The position numbers and the translations under genes are program-made. Under the pieces are notes generated by a model, which was given only the letters and a program-made list of their open reading frames with translations, made no database searches and had not been told where the DNA came from. 64,000 nucleotides of DNA from Polytrichum commune (Eukaryota; Streptophyta; Polytrichopsida; Polytrichales; Polytrichaceae), in the NCBI GenBank assembly GCA_950295325.1, contig OX485807.1, positions 41,384,440 through 41,448,439 on the forward strand, in the 5' to 3' direction. Shown piece after piece: positions 1-12,136 of this stretch (position 1 is the stretch's first letter; each line of letters begins with the position of its first letter).

Positions 1-440
1 GAGGTGATGCTCATTTTTGGAGCATGAAATAAGATTACCTAGACTAATTTAATCCATCACATGTGTGTAGAATCATACTTTGCATTAATAGTGCGGTTTC
101 TGATAGTCACTATAACTAAATAATAGACAATGTGTTTTTCCAGCCAATAATTAACCATGTCACAATCGTAGGTTAATTCCGGGGGTGGACTCTAGGCTCC
201 AAAAACGAGTGTACATTGTATTCTATGAATTAGAATTTGCATTTTTAATCTTATTTTTTAAAGTTTACAAACTCTAACCTAACACCAATTCCATTCATTT
301 TACCATCTATCCCACAAGATAACTTAATAGTACAATAATGAGTCGGCAAACTTGTCAACACAAGACGAACTATCAAGTTAGGAGCTCGCAAAATCACCTC
401 TAAACAAACGGTCATAATTTGTAAAAATAAGCCGTCATCA
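1..440. other. AT-rich DNA, no gene seen
   Basis: No coding signal, repeat structure or RNA gene was recognised here. The stretch may include the decayed 5' part of the LINE that becomes recognisable near position 450, but nothing aligns convincingly. Confidence 0.4.
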
Positions 441-1598
441 AATACATAATCATATTAAACAACAGAACCCAAAAAATACAGAAAATCATTTTTAGACCCA
501 CCACCAACGCACCTGTAGATTGCCTCAAAGACACTAACAACAACATCTGTACACACCATCAACACATTGCCCAAGAAATATGGCGCTCGCAACAAACCTC
601 CTTCCAAAGACAAACCCTCATATGCAATCACCCTACCGAACACCCCTTAATATGCCATTGTGCAGTTAGAAAAATACCTCTGGCATGGTATCCTCTACAA
701 ACTCTACACTAGTGTCCTCATGGCCCTCCTTACAACCTACAGTGAAAAACACAAAATACTACACTTCAACCAAGAAAATGTTAGACCACAAAGAAACACC
801 ATGAGACAAATACAAATAATCATTGTTACGTTGGAAGACACTAAGCTTACAAATAATGACATTTACCTTACATACATGGACTTTAGAAATGCTTTTGGCT
901 CCATTGACCACACGAGACCACTCACCCTAATAGAAGACCTAGGCTACCCCAAAGACGAATAATAACTAATCAGTAACATCTACATAAATTCCACCACCTC
1001 CTTCCATGACAACCACTTCGGTGCCAAACCACTAATCTGAATCAACAGAGGTACGATACAAGGCGTCACACTTAGCCCATACCCTTCATCATCTTCCTAG
1101 ATCCACTTTTATGGTGGATAGAAAAAGACAACCTCATATACCATTTTAATACTTCCACATCCACATCCACATGTAATACCACAACCTATGCCGATAATCT
1201 AGCCACCATCACGGATATTTTAGCAGACATACAACCACAAAACCACGAACTATAAAAAATTCTTGTAGTGGGCACACCTAGACCTAAACCTAACCAAATG
1301 CGCCATCACTGGAAGCCCCAACAAATCTAAATTCAAACCATATGTATTCAAAGCCTACATACAAGTCCACCGTATTATAAAACAAACCCTTCCCCACCCT
1401 ATCCCAAAATGAACTTTACACATACCTAGGCATACATCTTGTCCCCTCACTCAAATGGAAATTACATCGAAACATAACAATGGAAAAAGCAAAAAAATAA
1501 CAAAGCAAACAACTCATGGCACCACCTATTACCATTAAACAAAAAATCCACATCCTTAACACCGTCATCAAACTAGGCGTAGCTTGTGCCTACTATGT
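440..1598 (+). mobile_element. Decayed LINE copy 1, reverse transcriptase part
   Basis: Broken + strand frames read as a non-LTR reverse transcriptase. Around 660-960 there is the region with YKLYTSVL, RPQRNTMRQI and MDFRNAFGSIDH, typical of LINE RT fingers and palm. After a stop near 960, the frame near 1050-1080 reads RGTIQGVTLSP, and 1187-1198 gives YADN where an active enzyme has YADD. Near 1290-1440 come LTKCAITGS and YLGIHL, as in the RT thumb region. Several stops and frameshifts make it a pseudogene. The sense strand is strongly C and A rich, a trait shared by the two other copies in this window. The element is cut at 1598 by an insertion and resumes at 3117. Confidence 0.8.
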
Positions 1599-3108
1599 GT
1601 GAGCCCAAAAGCATGTGCCCACATGTGTTTTAAGTTTAGAATTGATTAAGGCCCGAGTTTAGATTTATTATTATTTTATTAAAACATAAAAAGAGTGATG
1701 TTGTTAGCATTGAGTGGAATTGTGTTAAGTTTGGAATTCAAGTTAGGTAGGGGGTTAGTGTCGGGGCTTAACTAATCTAGGAATTAGTGAGGGTTAGGGG
1801 CTGCCTAAGGCGGGGAACCCAATTTCAGGGTTTTGGTGTTACAATCGGGACCCTTGCTGTCCATTTTGGGAAGGGGCACCGTTGGTTAGGATTATCTGAA
1901 CTTAGCGGTCACAGAGGGAGGGGGAAGTCCTTGGACCTAGGCGACAAGGGGAGGAGTGCAGAGAGAGAGGGGTGACAAAGAAGAAGAAAAAAAGGCTGGA
2001 CGGCTGCGGCGGCTGGCAGGGTTGCGGGAGGCAGAGAAAGATCGGTGAAATGCGGGGGGATGGAAGCCGATGCGGTTGGACTTGAAGCCAGGCTGGGGAT
2101 GGAGAGAAAATGGGGTAATGGCTGGGAGAGAAAGAAATATAGCTGCCCAGGACATTGCGAAATCAGGCTCCTGACAGGGGGGAAAGGATGTAGCTGGATC
2201 AAAATTAGTTGTCACGTTGGGTTTTGATGTTTTACCCACCCCAGGGGAAGTGAGAGGATTGGGAGGAATTGCGAAGGAGGTGCTAGTCTGGGAAGTGGGT
2301 GAGGAAGTATTGGAAGCATTCTTCTCCCCTGATGAATTGATTAGATTCGGGAAATGCAAGTGAGCAATGGGGGTCGATGCAGAATACGTTCTGAATGAGG
2401 AGGATTGGTAATCAAGGGGGTCACACTGACGATCAGGAAAGTCGCAGCTGGATGGAAGAGGATGGAGGGAAGGATCAGGGCTCGGTGCGGAAGCAATTGG
2501 GTGCCGAGGGTGGCAGGTTGTTGAAGGTGGAGGTCGGAAGACGTGGCTATATGTTGTGGGGTGGTGCGACCTACCAACCCCTTAAGGCAGCTTGAAACTG
2601 AATACGGAAGAGGGGGGGTTAGCCGAAGCCAACAGCTAGGCAGTGAAGGCAAGGGCGACCAGGAGGTTAAGGAGGACTCAGGGCCCTTCCGAGGGAGAGG
2701 AGGGGCAGTAACTAAGTGCGAGCTAAGCTGGCCAGGGGCATACTTAGGTGGTGGAATTAAAGGAAGGGCTGGTTGATATAGGTGGAGGCCACAAGGGAAG
2801 TCCAGGAAAAATGCTCATTTAAGGGGTGTTGGGGTTAAGTAGGGATGATTAGGGGGTGTTGAATCAAGGTGTATGTGAGGGCATTATATGTAAGCGGCCA
2901 CATTATGGGAGTGGCCAATACCACGGATAGTGGAACACTGTAATGCTTGATTGTTTAGTTTTCTTATTTGAATAAAGTATTGTGGATTGGTGTTTAATTG
3001 TGGGCACTATGGTTGCAAGTGTTAAGGAGAAGGAGGGTTAACCGAATCCATGTCAGTGCCATGCCTTCACCCGGACTACGACGCGCAAGGGTGGGGGTTT
3101 TGGACTGA
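1599..3108. mobile_element. 1.5 kb insertion in LINE copy 1 (8 bp target duplication)
   Basis: The 8 bp tactatgt stands at 1591-1598 and again at 3109-3116. Removing 1599-3116 rejoins the LINE frame as AYYVIPFSK, which proves an insertion. The ends are weakly inverted: tgagcccaaaa on the left and the complement of ttttggactga on the right match at 9 of 11 positions. An 8 bp duplication fits hAT elements. The G-rich interior, with an aataaa near 2970 and no transposase, could also be a solo LTR whose ends I have misplaced. Long frames inside (for example 1937-2359 on the - strand) look like composition artefacts. Confidence 0.7.
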
Positions 3109-3116
3109 TACTATGT

Positions 3117-5605
3117 AATCCCCTTCTCCAAATTGACATCCGGAAATTAGACAAGGTCCTTACTAAATCCACCAAACAAACATGCAACATCCCCAAAAGC
3201 ACAACAAATAGTCTTACCCATCTCTCCAATGAGGACTTAGGTATATATCAACACAACATCCCTCTTACCAGACTACATACATTGCATAGGCAAACAATTA
3301 TTATCCGCACTCAACGACATACGACAATTAGGACTAATCTACCAAAGATTAGCCAAAAATACCACCGCTACATACGGACTTCTCTTGAACTCGCATGGAA
3401 ACAAGCACCCCAATAGGCTTTACTCTCTCAAGACGAGAAAAGACATGCTACTAAATACCTCAACAAACTCCACATGTATAGCATCATCACCATCACCATC
3501 ACCCAAATCCAAAATCCAACCACCCAACATATCTTATCCCCACAAAAATTCAAAATCAAATCCAAAGCCTCCCAAGAACTAATCAAAGAAGCCTTACAAC
3601 AAGCTAAAATCCTATTCCCACCATAATGACAATCAACATGTTGGAAAACAAATACATCTCATCACCAACACAAAAACCACCTCCCACAAAGATAAAAGGG
3701 AAGCCCAAGCCATCAAGAAATCCTACCTATGCCAACAGGACACAACCCCAGTCACCACCAAATGGGTAGGAGAATCCCAACTTCTCCACAAAGACAACAT
3801 CGCCTTAGACCACAACCTATTCCTACTTCATAAATTTACACAAGACACATACAATAAAAACACACTAGCCACTTATGACTCATATATTAATTTCTCCCAA
3901 TCCAAAGATCAAAGATTCATCAAACCCCCTACAGAAGCCCTACACTTAACCCTAAACATCAAAGAATGCAGCCCGGATAAGACATCCATGTATCTCAACC
4001 CACTATCCAAATCCAAAGACCCGATGCACACATATTTGACCACACAAGAGCACACATCATCTCCATCCCACCACAAAACTCTAGTGGTTTTGGGAAAAAT
4101 TCACACAAAACAAAACACATCGTATGGTTAGCTTCCTCCAACCACCCCCACAAGACTTTGCCACTTAAATACTTTGGCTAACTCAAAGATAAGTCATAGT
4201 CTTACCAAAGAAGAAACCAAAAAAATGCAACCCCAACAACACCCACCAAACACTCCATTAAACAGACTAGTAGAGGCCTACCAATTCACATAATTGTACT
4301 ACTCCTCACCACTTACACGCCCAACACAACTCACACAATACAACTCACCACACAAACGCGACATAATTATCGGCTCATCTGGACTAGCAAAGTCCTCGAA
4401 ATGGATGGGTGTCAGAATAGCACACCCACCATGCCATAATTCCATCATAGAAGCTATATACTACGCAAAAAATGGCCACCAAAGAAGATCCCTCCATCAC
4501 AACCATAATCATATGCAACTAGCATGCCCCAAAATCCTAGAAACACACAAAGCTATGCACCCAGTCCTCACCATCACCCCAAACATCTTAGACTACAACC
4601 CCACACTCGAATGTCCCCAATGCTTACACCAACACAACACCCAATACACATCAAAAATTTGCATCCACAACCAAAGAACCCCTTTAGAAAATCAACAACT
4701 AATTCAAAACCTCACAGCCAACATCTTGGAACTTTACAACGCACATGTGAAAACCAACCCCACACAACCCACCCTCATAGATTACATAGTCAAATTCACA
4801 AAAGTATGGCAAGCAACCCCCAAAACCACTCCATCAACCTTATATAGCAATTCAACACCCCTCCTTGACATGTTCTATCACATAAATACCCCCAAATACA
4901 ACCCACAACAATGCATATACACATATGGTTCCTTCATACCACCAGACGAACATAGCATAGGAAACATGGTTGGCTCATGAGTATATAGTCCAAATAATGA
5001 CCTTCATATTGTAAAAAGACTCCTTGGACTACCAAACAAACTACGCACAGAACCCTATGCTCTAACCATCACAAAACACCATTCACAAAACACCTACATA
5101 TTTACTAATAGGCTCAACAACATACATCTCATTAACAATCACATTTGCCACCCCGACAAACTACTTATTCAGTCGTAGTCCACCAAATTCTATGGACAAA
5201 ACACAACATAATAATGTAAAACGTTAGAGCACACACTGAAATCTTGGGCAACGATATCACAAACCAACTAGCAAACAAAGGAACCACCCACAACAAAACC
5301 AACCCCCACACCCCACATACACATTGTACACACCATACCTTATTGGTTGAACGGAATCCCAACAAACAAACATAACGGAGGTATCCGCAACCTCCAAACA
5401 TACCACCGCGAACAAGGACTACAAATTGCAAAATCCAAATTCACATACGTCGACAAATGGGTGTCTAACGAGCAAATCAATCAAAAACTCTCAAAGCGCT
5501 TATGGAAAACCTCGAGCATATCTAATGCACAAATTACACAAACCTTCAAATTCCAATACGCCTAATGCATGGGAAACCACCGAAAGAACATCTTCTGGCC
5601 ACTAA
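3117..5605 (+). mobile_element. Decayed LINE copy 1, RT C-terminus to RNase H
   Basis: The frame continues from the RT part with LDKVLTKSTKQTCNIP and SNEDLG (about 3150-3240), as in LINE RT C-termini. A long open stretch at 4294-4980 leads into an RNase H start: IYTYGSFIPP, where tyrosine (4924-4926) replaces the first catalytic aspartate of the usual YTDGS. YALTITKHH (5056-5090) fits the following helix, where E is expected just before. Downstream, 5440-5565 reads VDKWVSNEQIN and QTFKFQYA, shared with the other copies. Stops and shifts show it is dead. Its 3' part is interrupted at 5606. Confidence 0.75.
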
Positions 5606-6050
5606 GGGGCGGTTTACACTATGGACCATGAAGTCGTCCCACGTAAGAGGCCTATTTTGCGTGGGACGACTTCATGGGACGACTTCCATGGTCCGAGTTA
5701 CTAAAATATTAGTTTTCATGGTTCATGGGCCCTTCACTAGGTGTAAACCGAATGTGGACCATGAAGAATGACCATGCACCAAAAAGGCTTAAAACGGCAT
5801 TTTTCTGACATGGGCCCTTGCTCTTTTTCCCGGACCACCTCTTTTGCTTGTCCCAACGGAAAACCCGTTGGACCATGGCAGTGGATAGAGTAGGCTTAAA
5901 AAATAATATTTTGTGGACCTCAACCTCCGTGGTCACTCTGCCATTTTTTCCTTGGTGTAAACCCAAGTCGTCCCGGGACGACTTCAACGTCCAATCACAT
6001 CGCTTAGACGGCCGTGGGACGACTTCATGGTCCATAGTGTAAACCGCCCC
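5606..6050. mobile_element. Tourist/Harbinger-like miniature element, 445 bp
   Basis: The ends are perfect inverted repeats of about 38 bp, beginning ggggcggtttacactatgg on both strands. They are flanked by the direct repeat TAA at 5603-5605 and 6051-6053. A 3 bp TAA duplication and G-rich termini are typical of PIF/Harbinger-derived Tourist elements. It sits inside LINE copy 1: excising it with one TAA rejoins the LINE frame across WPLRYPNPNYTLCP. It has no transposase, so it depended on another element in trans. Confidence 0.85.
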
Positions 6051-6215
6051 TAAGATATCCCAACCCCAACTACACACTTTGCCCAAATCATGAAATTGAC
6101 ATGTGGCCACACTTACTCTCCACTTGCACGCACCCACACATAAGAGGCCTTTGCATTGCCCAACACGTTGGACTCCTCATTGGAAACCTAAATGACGTGT
6201 GTGGGTCACTATGAA
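6051..6215 (+). mobile_element. LINE copy 1, C-terminal zinc-binding region
   Basis: Directly after the miniature element the LINE frame continues as TLCPNHEIDMWPHLLSTC followed by THPHIRGLC. The Cys/His spacing resembles the zinc-binding motif found after RNase H in plant LINEs. Homology to the other two copies fades near 6215, so this copy lacks the later C-terminal module seen at 19.9-20.2 kb and 56.2-56.7 kb. Confidence 0.65.
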
Positions 6216-6707
6216 ATTAAACTTCCTCAACTGGGAAAGAAAAATGTACATGTACTAACAATATTCTAGAAAATGGACTCATGTACTTATACTAAGCTTC
6301 TCAATTTAATGTGATAAATGCTTCCACTACATATTCAACCTATAAATCATGAATTAAATAAGCCTATACTAGATATAAAGTCCACTTTCACTGTCTAATG
6401 AGAAAGCGATTGAACATTTTTTCATCCATAGGATGTAACTCAACGATTGTACCGACATCAACGATTCTATCATATTAGACTTACTTTGATGCGTTAACAT
6501 GTCAATCACTTTAACGAGATCATCTTAGAGATTTTCAATCTAATGCTATTATATACTCTTAATGCTCAAATTGACCGGTTTAGAACCATCTACCTTAATT
6601 GGGGGGTGGGCCCATTTTGTAGTGCCATTTATCACCCCCTTATGATCACATTGCATGCAAGTAGTATTCTACACATATCATATGGCACATGTGGGCAATA
6701 CATACAA
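6216..6707. other. AT-rich spacer, nothing recognised
   Basis: No coding region, inverted repeat or RNA gene was recognised. Confidence 0.4.
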
Positions 6708-7340
6708 GGCCCCGGGCTAGATCACATCTTCATTCGGCTGGGCCCCACGCCCTCCCAGGCCTCCTTCATTGCCCAATCTTCCTGCCCGCACCTGTGTGGG
6801 AAATCTTCCTCGTTGGGAACCAATGTGACAATACCCGGTCAAAATTACCAATACTCAAGTTGACATCACTTTCGTTATTCCCAAGTTAATTGATGGAGTT
6901 CCTTCACATGCCAAAGGAGCTTAATGACTGAAGTGATTGGACGCTCAATGACTTAAGTGACCGGGTATTGTCACATTGGTTCCCAACGAGGAGGTGTTCC
7001 CATGCAAGTGCGGGCAAGAAAACTGGACAATGAAGACTGGGAAATCTTCCTCGTTGGGAACCAATGTGACAATACCTAGTCAAAATTACCAATGCTCAAG
7101 AGTCAAGATGACATCACTTTCATTATCCCCAAGTTAATTGATGGAGTTCCTTCACATGCCAAAGGAACTTAATGGCTGAAGTGATTGGACGCTCGATGAC
7201 TTAAGTGACCGGGTATTGTCACATTGGCTCCCAACGAGGAGGTGTTCCCATGCAAGTGCGGGCAGGAAGACTGGACAATGAAGGAAGCGTACGTAGGAGG
7301 GGCGGGACCCAGCCGAATGAAGATGTGATCTAGCCCAAGG
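6708..7340. repeat. Compound foldback repeat
   Basis: The left end (gggctagatcacatcttcat from about 6714) is repeated inverted at the right end near 7337. Inside, an arm containing cgttgggaaccaatgtgaca appears four times in alternating orientation (about 6805, 6975, 7052, 7222). The order arm, spacer, inverted arm, arm, spacer, inverted arm suggests an inverted-repeat element that later duplicated one spacer-plus-arm block. Apparent frames in it are just the same repeat translated. Confidence 0.7.
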
Positions 7341-7599
7341 CACATACAAGTACTACACTGTAAGCGATGTTGTTAATTATGAGCGTAGGATAAGTAGGTA
7401 AGGAATTAAGGGTAAGTGTGTAGCAATCAATCGGGCATACTTAATTAATTCAACTGGGCTTTGTCCTGATCGGATATGTAAGTAAGTTAGTAGTACTACT
7501 ACTACTGGCCCATGGTTGGGATTCTTGCTGCCTGTGTACGAAAGCAGTCCGGATCTGCAACTAACACAAGTAAAGTAAGTGAGTTCCCACTTCCGGTCT

Positions 7600-8280
7600 A
7601 TGAGACTCATTCGGAAATGAGCCTCGTCCCATTCTAACTTATCCCACCTGTACATACCCCACCCCAAACCCACATTCCTTCTTTCGTACAACTTTTTAGG
7701 TTCCATCTAAAGGTAAAGGTAAAGGTAAGGGGTGAAATTTGGATGTTCATAACACCTACCGAGGCAGTAATAGTAAAAACATGCCCTTCTATAAGTTGGT
7801 TGTATATTCATCTCATTTTACTTCCAGCATGCGAGACCCATTCGGAATGAGCCTCATCCCTATCTAACTTATCTCACCTGTACATACCTCACCCCAATCC
7901 CTCATTCCCTCCTTTATACAAATTTCGGGTTCCATCTAAAGGTAAAGGTAAGGGGTGAAGTTTGGGTGTTCATAACACCTACCAAGGGGGTAATAGTAAA
8001 AACACGCGAGTTGGTTGTTTATTCATCCCATTTTACTTCCAGCATGCGAGACTCATTCGGAATGAGCATCGTCCCTATTTAACTTATCTCACCTGTTCAT
8101 ACCCCACCCCAACCCCTCATTTCCTCTTTTGTATGTGTTTTCGGGCTCCATCTAAAGGTAAAGGTAAAGGTAAAGGGGTGAAATTTGGATGTTCATAACA
8201 CCTACGGAGGCGGTAATAGTAAAAACATGGCGAGGGGGTAAACATGCCTCTCTGTAGGTTGGTTGCTTATTCATCTTGAT
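7600..8280. repeat. Tandem repeat, three units of about 220 bp
   Basis: The phrase ccatctaaaggtaaaggta recurs at about 7705, 7932 and 8148, each followed by ggggtgaa and ttcataacacctac. Each unit also carries an imperfect copy of gactcattcggaatgagc. The number of ggtaaa steps inside each unit differs, a small array within the larger one. Confidence 0.8.
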
Positions 8281-9065
8281 TTAAGCTCACTTGACAAATA
8301 CATGTCTCTATTTACACTTTTAGTTTTGCGCCCACTTCTTGTAGGAAATGACAAACCCCAATTAGTTGAAAACAACACCCAAATCGTGTCCATACTCATT
8401 GTCTTTGTAAGTTTTGAAGCTCAAATAAGTATTTTAGGGGTTGCTTACAACTACGTTTCAAGTCCCACTTTGAGGTGAATGTCTTAACTTCTTGGGCCCT
8501 AGAAGTGAATAAAAATTGAGGAAAAAATGCATTTCATGAGAGATGGGGTGTCATGGTGTAAAGGGCATCTAGTCCCAAGTGCAAGTTTCAAGTTCTATGC
8601 ATTATGCAAAGTCCTAACTTCCAAATCTTACGTTATCCACTTATGAGAAGAGAACACAGTTGTTTTGTTCTTGGCCCCTTCATGGTTGTGAAACATATCA
8701 TTATTGGCATTTTATACTTGTAAGTAATTATTCATTAGCAAAATGATATATTGGTGTTGTTGTTTTGTTTGTATTAGGTTGGAAATAAGCAAAGCAAGAA
8801 TAAGAAGATGATGATTTTCAAGAATGAGTGGATTTGTGAACCAATTGCTTTTCGTTCATGTTTAGATGAGATGTTTAAATGTGTGAGAGAGTGAATCCAT
8901 CAACTTTGAACTCTTAAAGGATGAGGGGGTATTGCACACTCTAAGATGTGTTATCAAAATATATATTATGGGGCTCTTACGAGATCACATCCATAGGATT
9001 ACAAATGATTTTTTTTGTCATTTCAGATTGTATCTAGAAGTACTTACTTCAAACATGGGTCAATA
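8281..9065. other. Intergenic, nothing recognised
   Basis: AT-rich DNA with only short unrelated open frames. Confidence 0.4.
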
Positions 9066-9714
9066 CAGTGTTCTCCTGCTTAAGTACGCACTTTGAACCG
9101 GAGCCGTTGGTGCCCACTTAGCTGGTAGGTGCGTACTTTACTCGTATCGCTTTCTAGACCCTTTGATTCGATGAATCGCAACGGGAAACGGATGAAACTT
9201 GAGGCAACCTACTTAACCAAAGCCCAACAATGTGAAAACATTGCAAAGTTGAGCAAGCAGAATGCGTCGAGCAAGTGGGTGTTGGGGCGGGAGTATTAAG
9301 AGAGTGAATGTGTCATCCGGAAAGTTATGGAAACGATGCGAATTGAAGAAGAACCGCCTATCGATGATGAAATCCAACCTATTGAGACAATTGATGAATG
9401 TGAAAGCGCTACCGACTTCGCAGGCTTTAAAGTTGTATTATCCTTGACATTGATGACCAATCGCTTTGCTTCGATGTTCAAATAGAAGATGAACATATGT
9501 ATGATGAACTGTAATGATCGTTTGAGAAGTTTCAGCCAAAAGTTAACAAGTTGACAATGAATGTCAAGCATAAGAAAATTCATGCATTCATGGCAAATGA
9601 CTCTGCATGACATGTTCAAACAATAAAGTATGAACCCTGATTTTTGTCAAAACATTTGCGCACTTAACCGGGATGCGTACTTAAACGGGTGAATACTTAA
9701 GTGAGAGATTATTG
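9066..9714. mobile_element. Probable pogo/Tigger-like element remnant
   Basis: Imperfect terminal inverted repeats (left cagtgttctcctgcttaagt; the right end reads caataatctctcacttaagt on the opposite strand) are flanked by TA at 9064-9065 and 9715-9716, the target of Tc1/mariner-type elements. The interior around 9310-9420 is open and acidic on the + strand (METMRIEEEPPIDDEIQPIE), as in the C-terminal tail of Tigger-like transposases, but no DDE catalytic region is present. It is either an internally deleted element or chance similarity. The terminal match is better than the coding match. Confidence 0.45.
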
Positions 9715-9716
9715 TA

Positions 9717-11616
9717 CTTCATCAAAAACACAAATCTCATTGTTTTACCAAAAAAGAAATTTAAAAAAATGATATGAATGGCTTGGTGGAATCATAAATA
9801 CCATATAGAATGATAAGAAACTGCAATTTATATTCTTTGAGTGGTAGATTTGTCAAAACATGCCGTTAATGTGAGCACTTCATGAAACATCAAGGGTAAA
9901 CATTGATGATGTTATGTAATCATGCTTTTGAAGTGATAGACAAGCTCAATAGCTACACTTGAAAATATTTAATGCTAAAGGTTATCTTGTAAGGAAGATT
10001 TATCCATGTAAACTTGAAAGCCCCATTTTGGGACATTTTGTCATGTAAGAAATATGTACTTGAATGTTATGATGATGATTTGCATTGGAACACGAGTCAT
10101 GACTTACCTTAGAGTTGGGTCACCACTTTTGGTCAACTCTTGACTCCAAGAGCAAGTCCCAACTTTTTTGTGCCAACGTTTTTGCCATTAGAATATTAGG
10201 ACTAAAATTGGGGGGGATTGTGCTCTCTAGCACTTACATTGCTCAAGCAAAATGGGACTCGATCTAGTAACAATCTCTAGCTGGAATAGGATTTATTTAT
10301 TTATTTTCATTTGCAATGCAAATCACTCAGTTTGTCAATTCAAGTTTCATAATCAAAATGGAAATGAAAAAAAGGTCAATCTAGAGCTTCTCTTTCTCTC
10401 GAATTGATCACATAATCCCATCCAATTTTGCTAACAAATAAACCTAAAATGGTTGATATATTGTGAGCAAATAATTTCAATTTCATTGTAACACTTGTGT
10501 TTTTGGTGTCCATTCTTAGTACACAAGCCTTGTCATATACTAAATACCACTTAAATTTAGGGGAGCAATTAAAAGAGTGACCACTTGAAGCTCACATGCG
10601 TAAATGGTTTTCATGGCCTTTGGACTTTCATGGTGTTCTTCCAAGAGGGCGGTCACAAAAGTGGTTGTGAGTATGAGTACGATGATGAAGTTCCAAGAGC
10701 AGATCAACTACATACCAATTTAGGGGGCCACAATAGAGTTATCCGTGAAGTAAAGGATATGAAACCATGGGTTAGTCCCAAACCGTGCGTTTATGAAAAT
10801 CAACACAAAATCACCCACATATTCTTAATGCTTAAATTATCACACCCAAGAGAATGGTGTCGGTTATTAAAAGTCGGTTTTCTAACTTATCTTACTAGGA
10901 TGGGTGGACCGAGCTAGCCTTGTATGGCCAATCTGGAATTTAGGACAACGGGTCTTATGTGTGTACCCTATTTTAGATATTAAAATTAACTCAAAGTTTT
11001 TGAAATGAGAAAAGGAAGATCCAAAAACTTCACCCAACTTTCAAAATGGTTCCAATACATGATAAGCTCTCAATAGAAAACTTTCTCAAAGAAGGATCAA
11101 ACACATACTAACTTTTGTCCCTCCTTGAGTGGACATCCGCAAAGATTTTTGGGAATAACTAGTTGAGATCTTAGTGTTTCCAAGTCCAACCGGTTACATG
11201 TTGACATCTTTTCGGTTCTCCTTTATCAAATTGAGGTATATTCCATAGATTCCTCTAGAACGATGGATAATTTCTCTCAAATCTTAAACTTCAACCGGTT
11301 ATCTCAAAACTCAACCGGTTCATCTCTAACTACACTAAATAGGATATTTAGTGTTTGATTAGATTTATTGTTGTTACCACCCTACCATCCTCAACATCAA
11401 TTTCCAATTCCTAGACAATCAGTGTTAGACATAAATGTACCACTACCTTCCCTACTGCCACCTCCCTTATTATATCCTCTTTTTTTCATATCCTCACTAA
11501 CACTAATTTCAAACATGTAACTTCCACATATTACCATCGTTTAATATTTGCACTTACTTACTTTCATAGGGTTATTGATATTTAGTGTATGCATTCGTAT
11601 TTAGTGTATCAAACAC
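9717..11616. other. Intergenic with dispersed repeat fragments
   Basis: About 9860-10060 resembles 32690-32870 in the last carboxypeptidase intron (shared gtgagcacttcatga, aatcatgcttttgaag and the cccattttgg/gtcccattttag blocks). Near 11170-11215 the phrase gtgtttccaagtccaaccgg also occurs inverted near 50305-50340 and, more diverged, near 63840. Caaccggtt-type motifs recur three times between 11185 and 11312. An open frame at 10585-10917 matches nothing I know. Confidence 0.45.
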
Positions 11617-11619
11617 TAA

Positions 11620-12133
11620 GGGCCGCTTTACACTTAGAGGCCGGGCCAATTCGTTGTGTAAGAGGCTTGAAATCCTCATTTGTGATTGGTCAAAAGGCTC
11701 AAATCGGCCCCAACCCCTTTACATCTAGAGGCCGGGCCGATTTGGTGGTATGATTTTTTAAATTAAAAAATGTATGTTATGACACGGCCCGAGCTCGTTG
11801 AATTGGGTGCACCCAAAATGGAAGGCCAATGTCATATTCCACTAAAAAAATCTTCTTAAATAAAGTATAATTTTTTAAAGTGAACTAGATCCATTGGATT
11901 ATGTGGAATCTAAAGGCTCTATCTTAGATTATGCTACATCCGTTGGATTAGGCTAATTTTTTTGAATCAGCTTGGCTTCTTGGCCCGAGGGCCTTTACAT
12001 ATGGGAAAATTGGCCCCCGGTATAATCTTATTATAATGTGTAGTAGAGGCCGGCCTCCAACCCAAAAAAGGCTGAAATTTTGTGCAATCGGCCTCAAGGG
12101 AAATTGGCCCGGCCTCTAGGTGTAAAGCGGCCC
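11620..12133. mobile_element. Harbinger-like miniature element, 514 bp
   Basis: Inverted ends of about 34 bp begin gggccgctttacacttagag on the left; the right end, on the opposite strand, is the same with one change. They are flanked by TAA at 11617-11619 and 12134-12136. The ends match the pattern of the element at 5606 in the first fourteen bases apart from a few changes, but the interior is different, so this is a separate subfamily. It encodes no transposase. Confidence 0.85.
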
Positions 12134-12136
12134 TAA

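Noticed and set aside
1937-2652. Overlapping - strand frames of 97-140 codons inside the 1.5 kb insertion
   Set aside because: No family motif; the G-rich + strand lacks stops on the opposite strand by composition alone.
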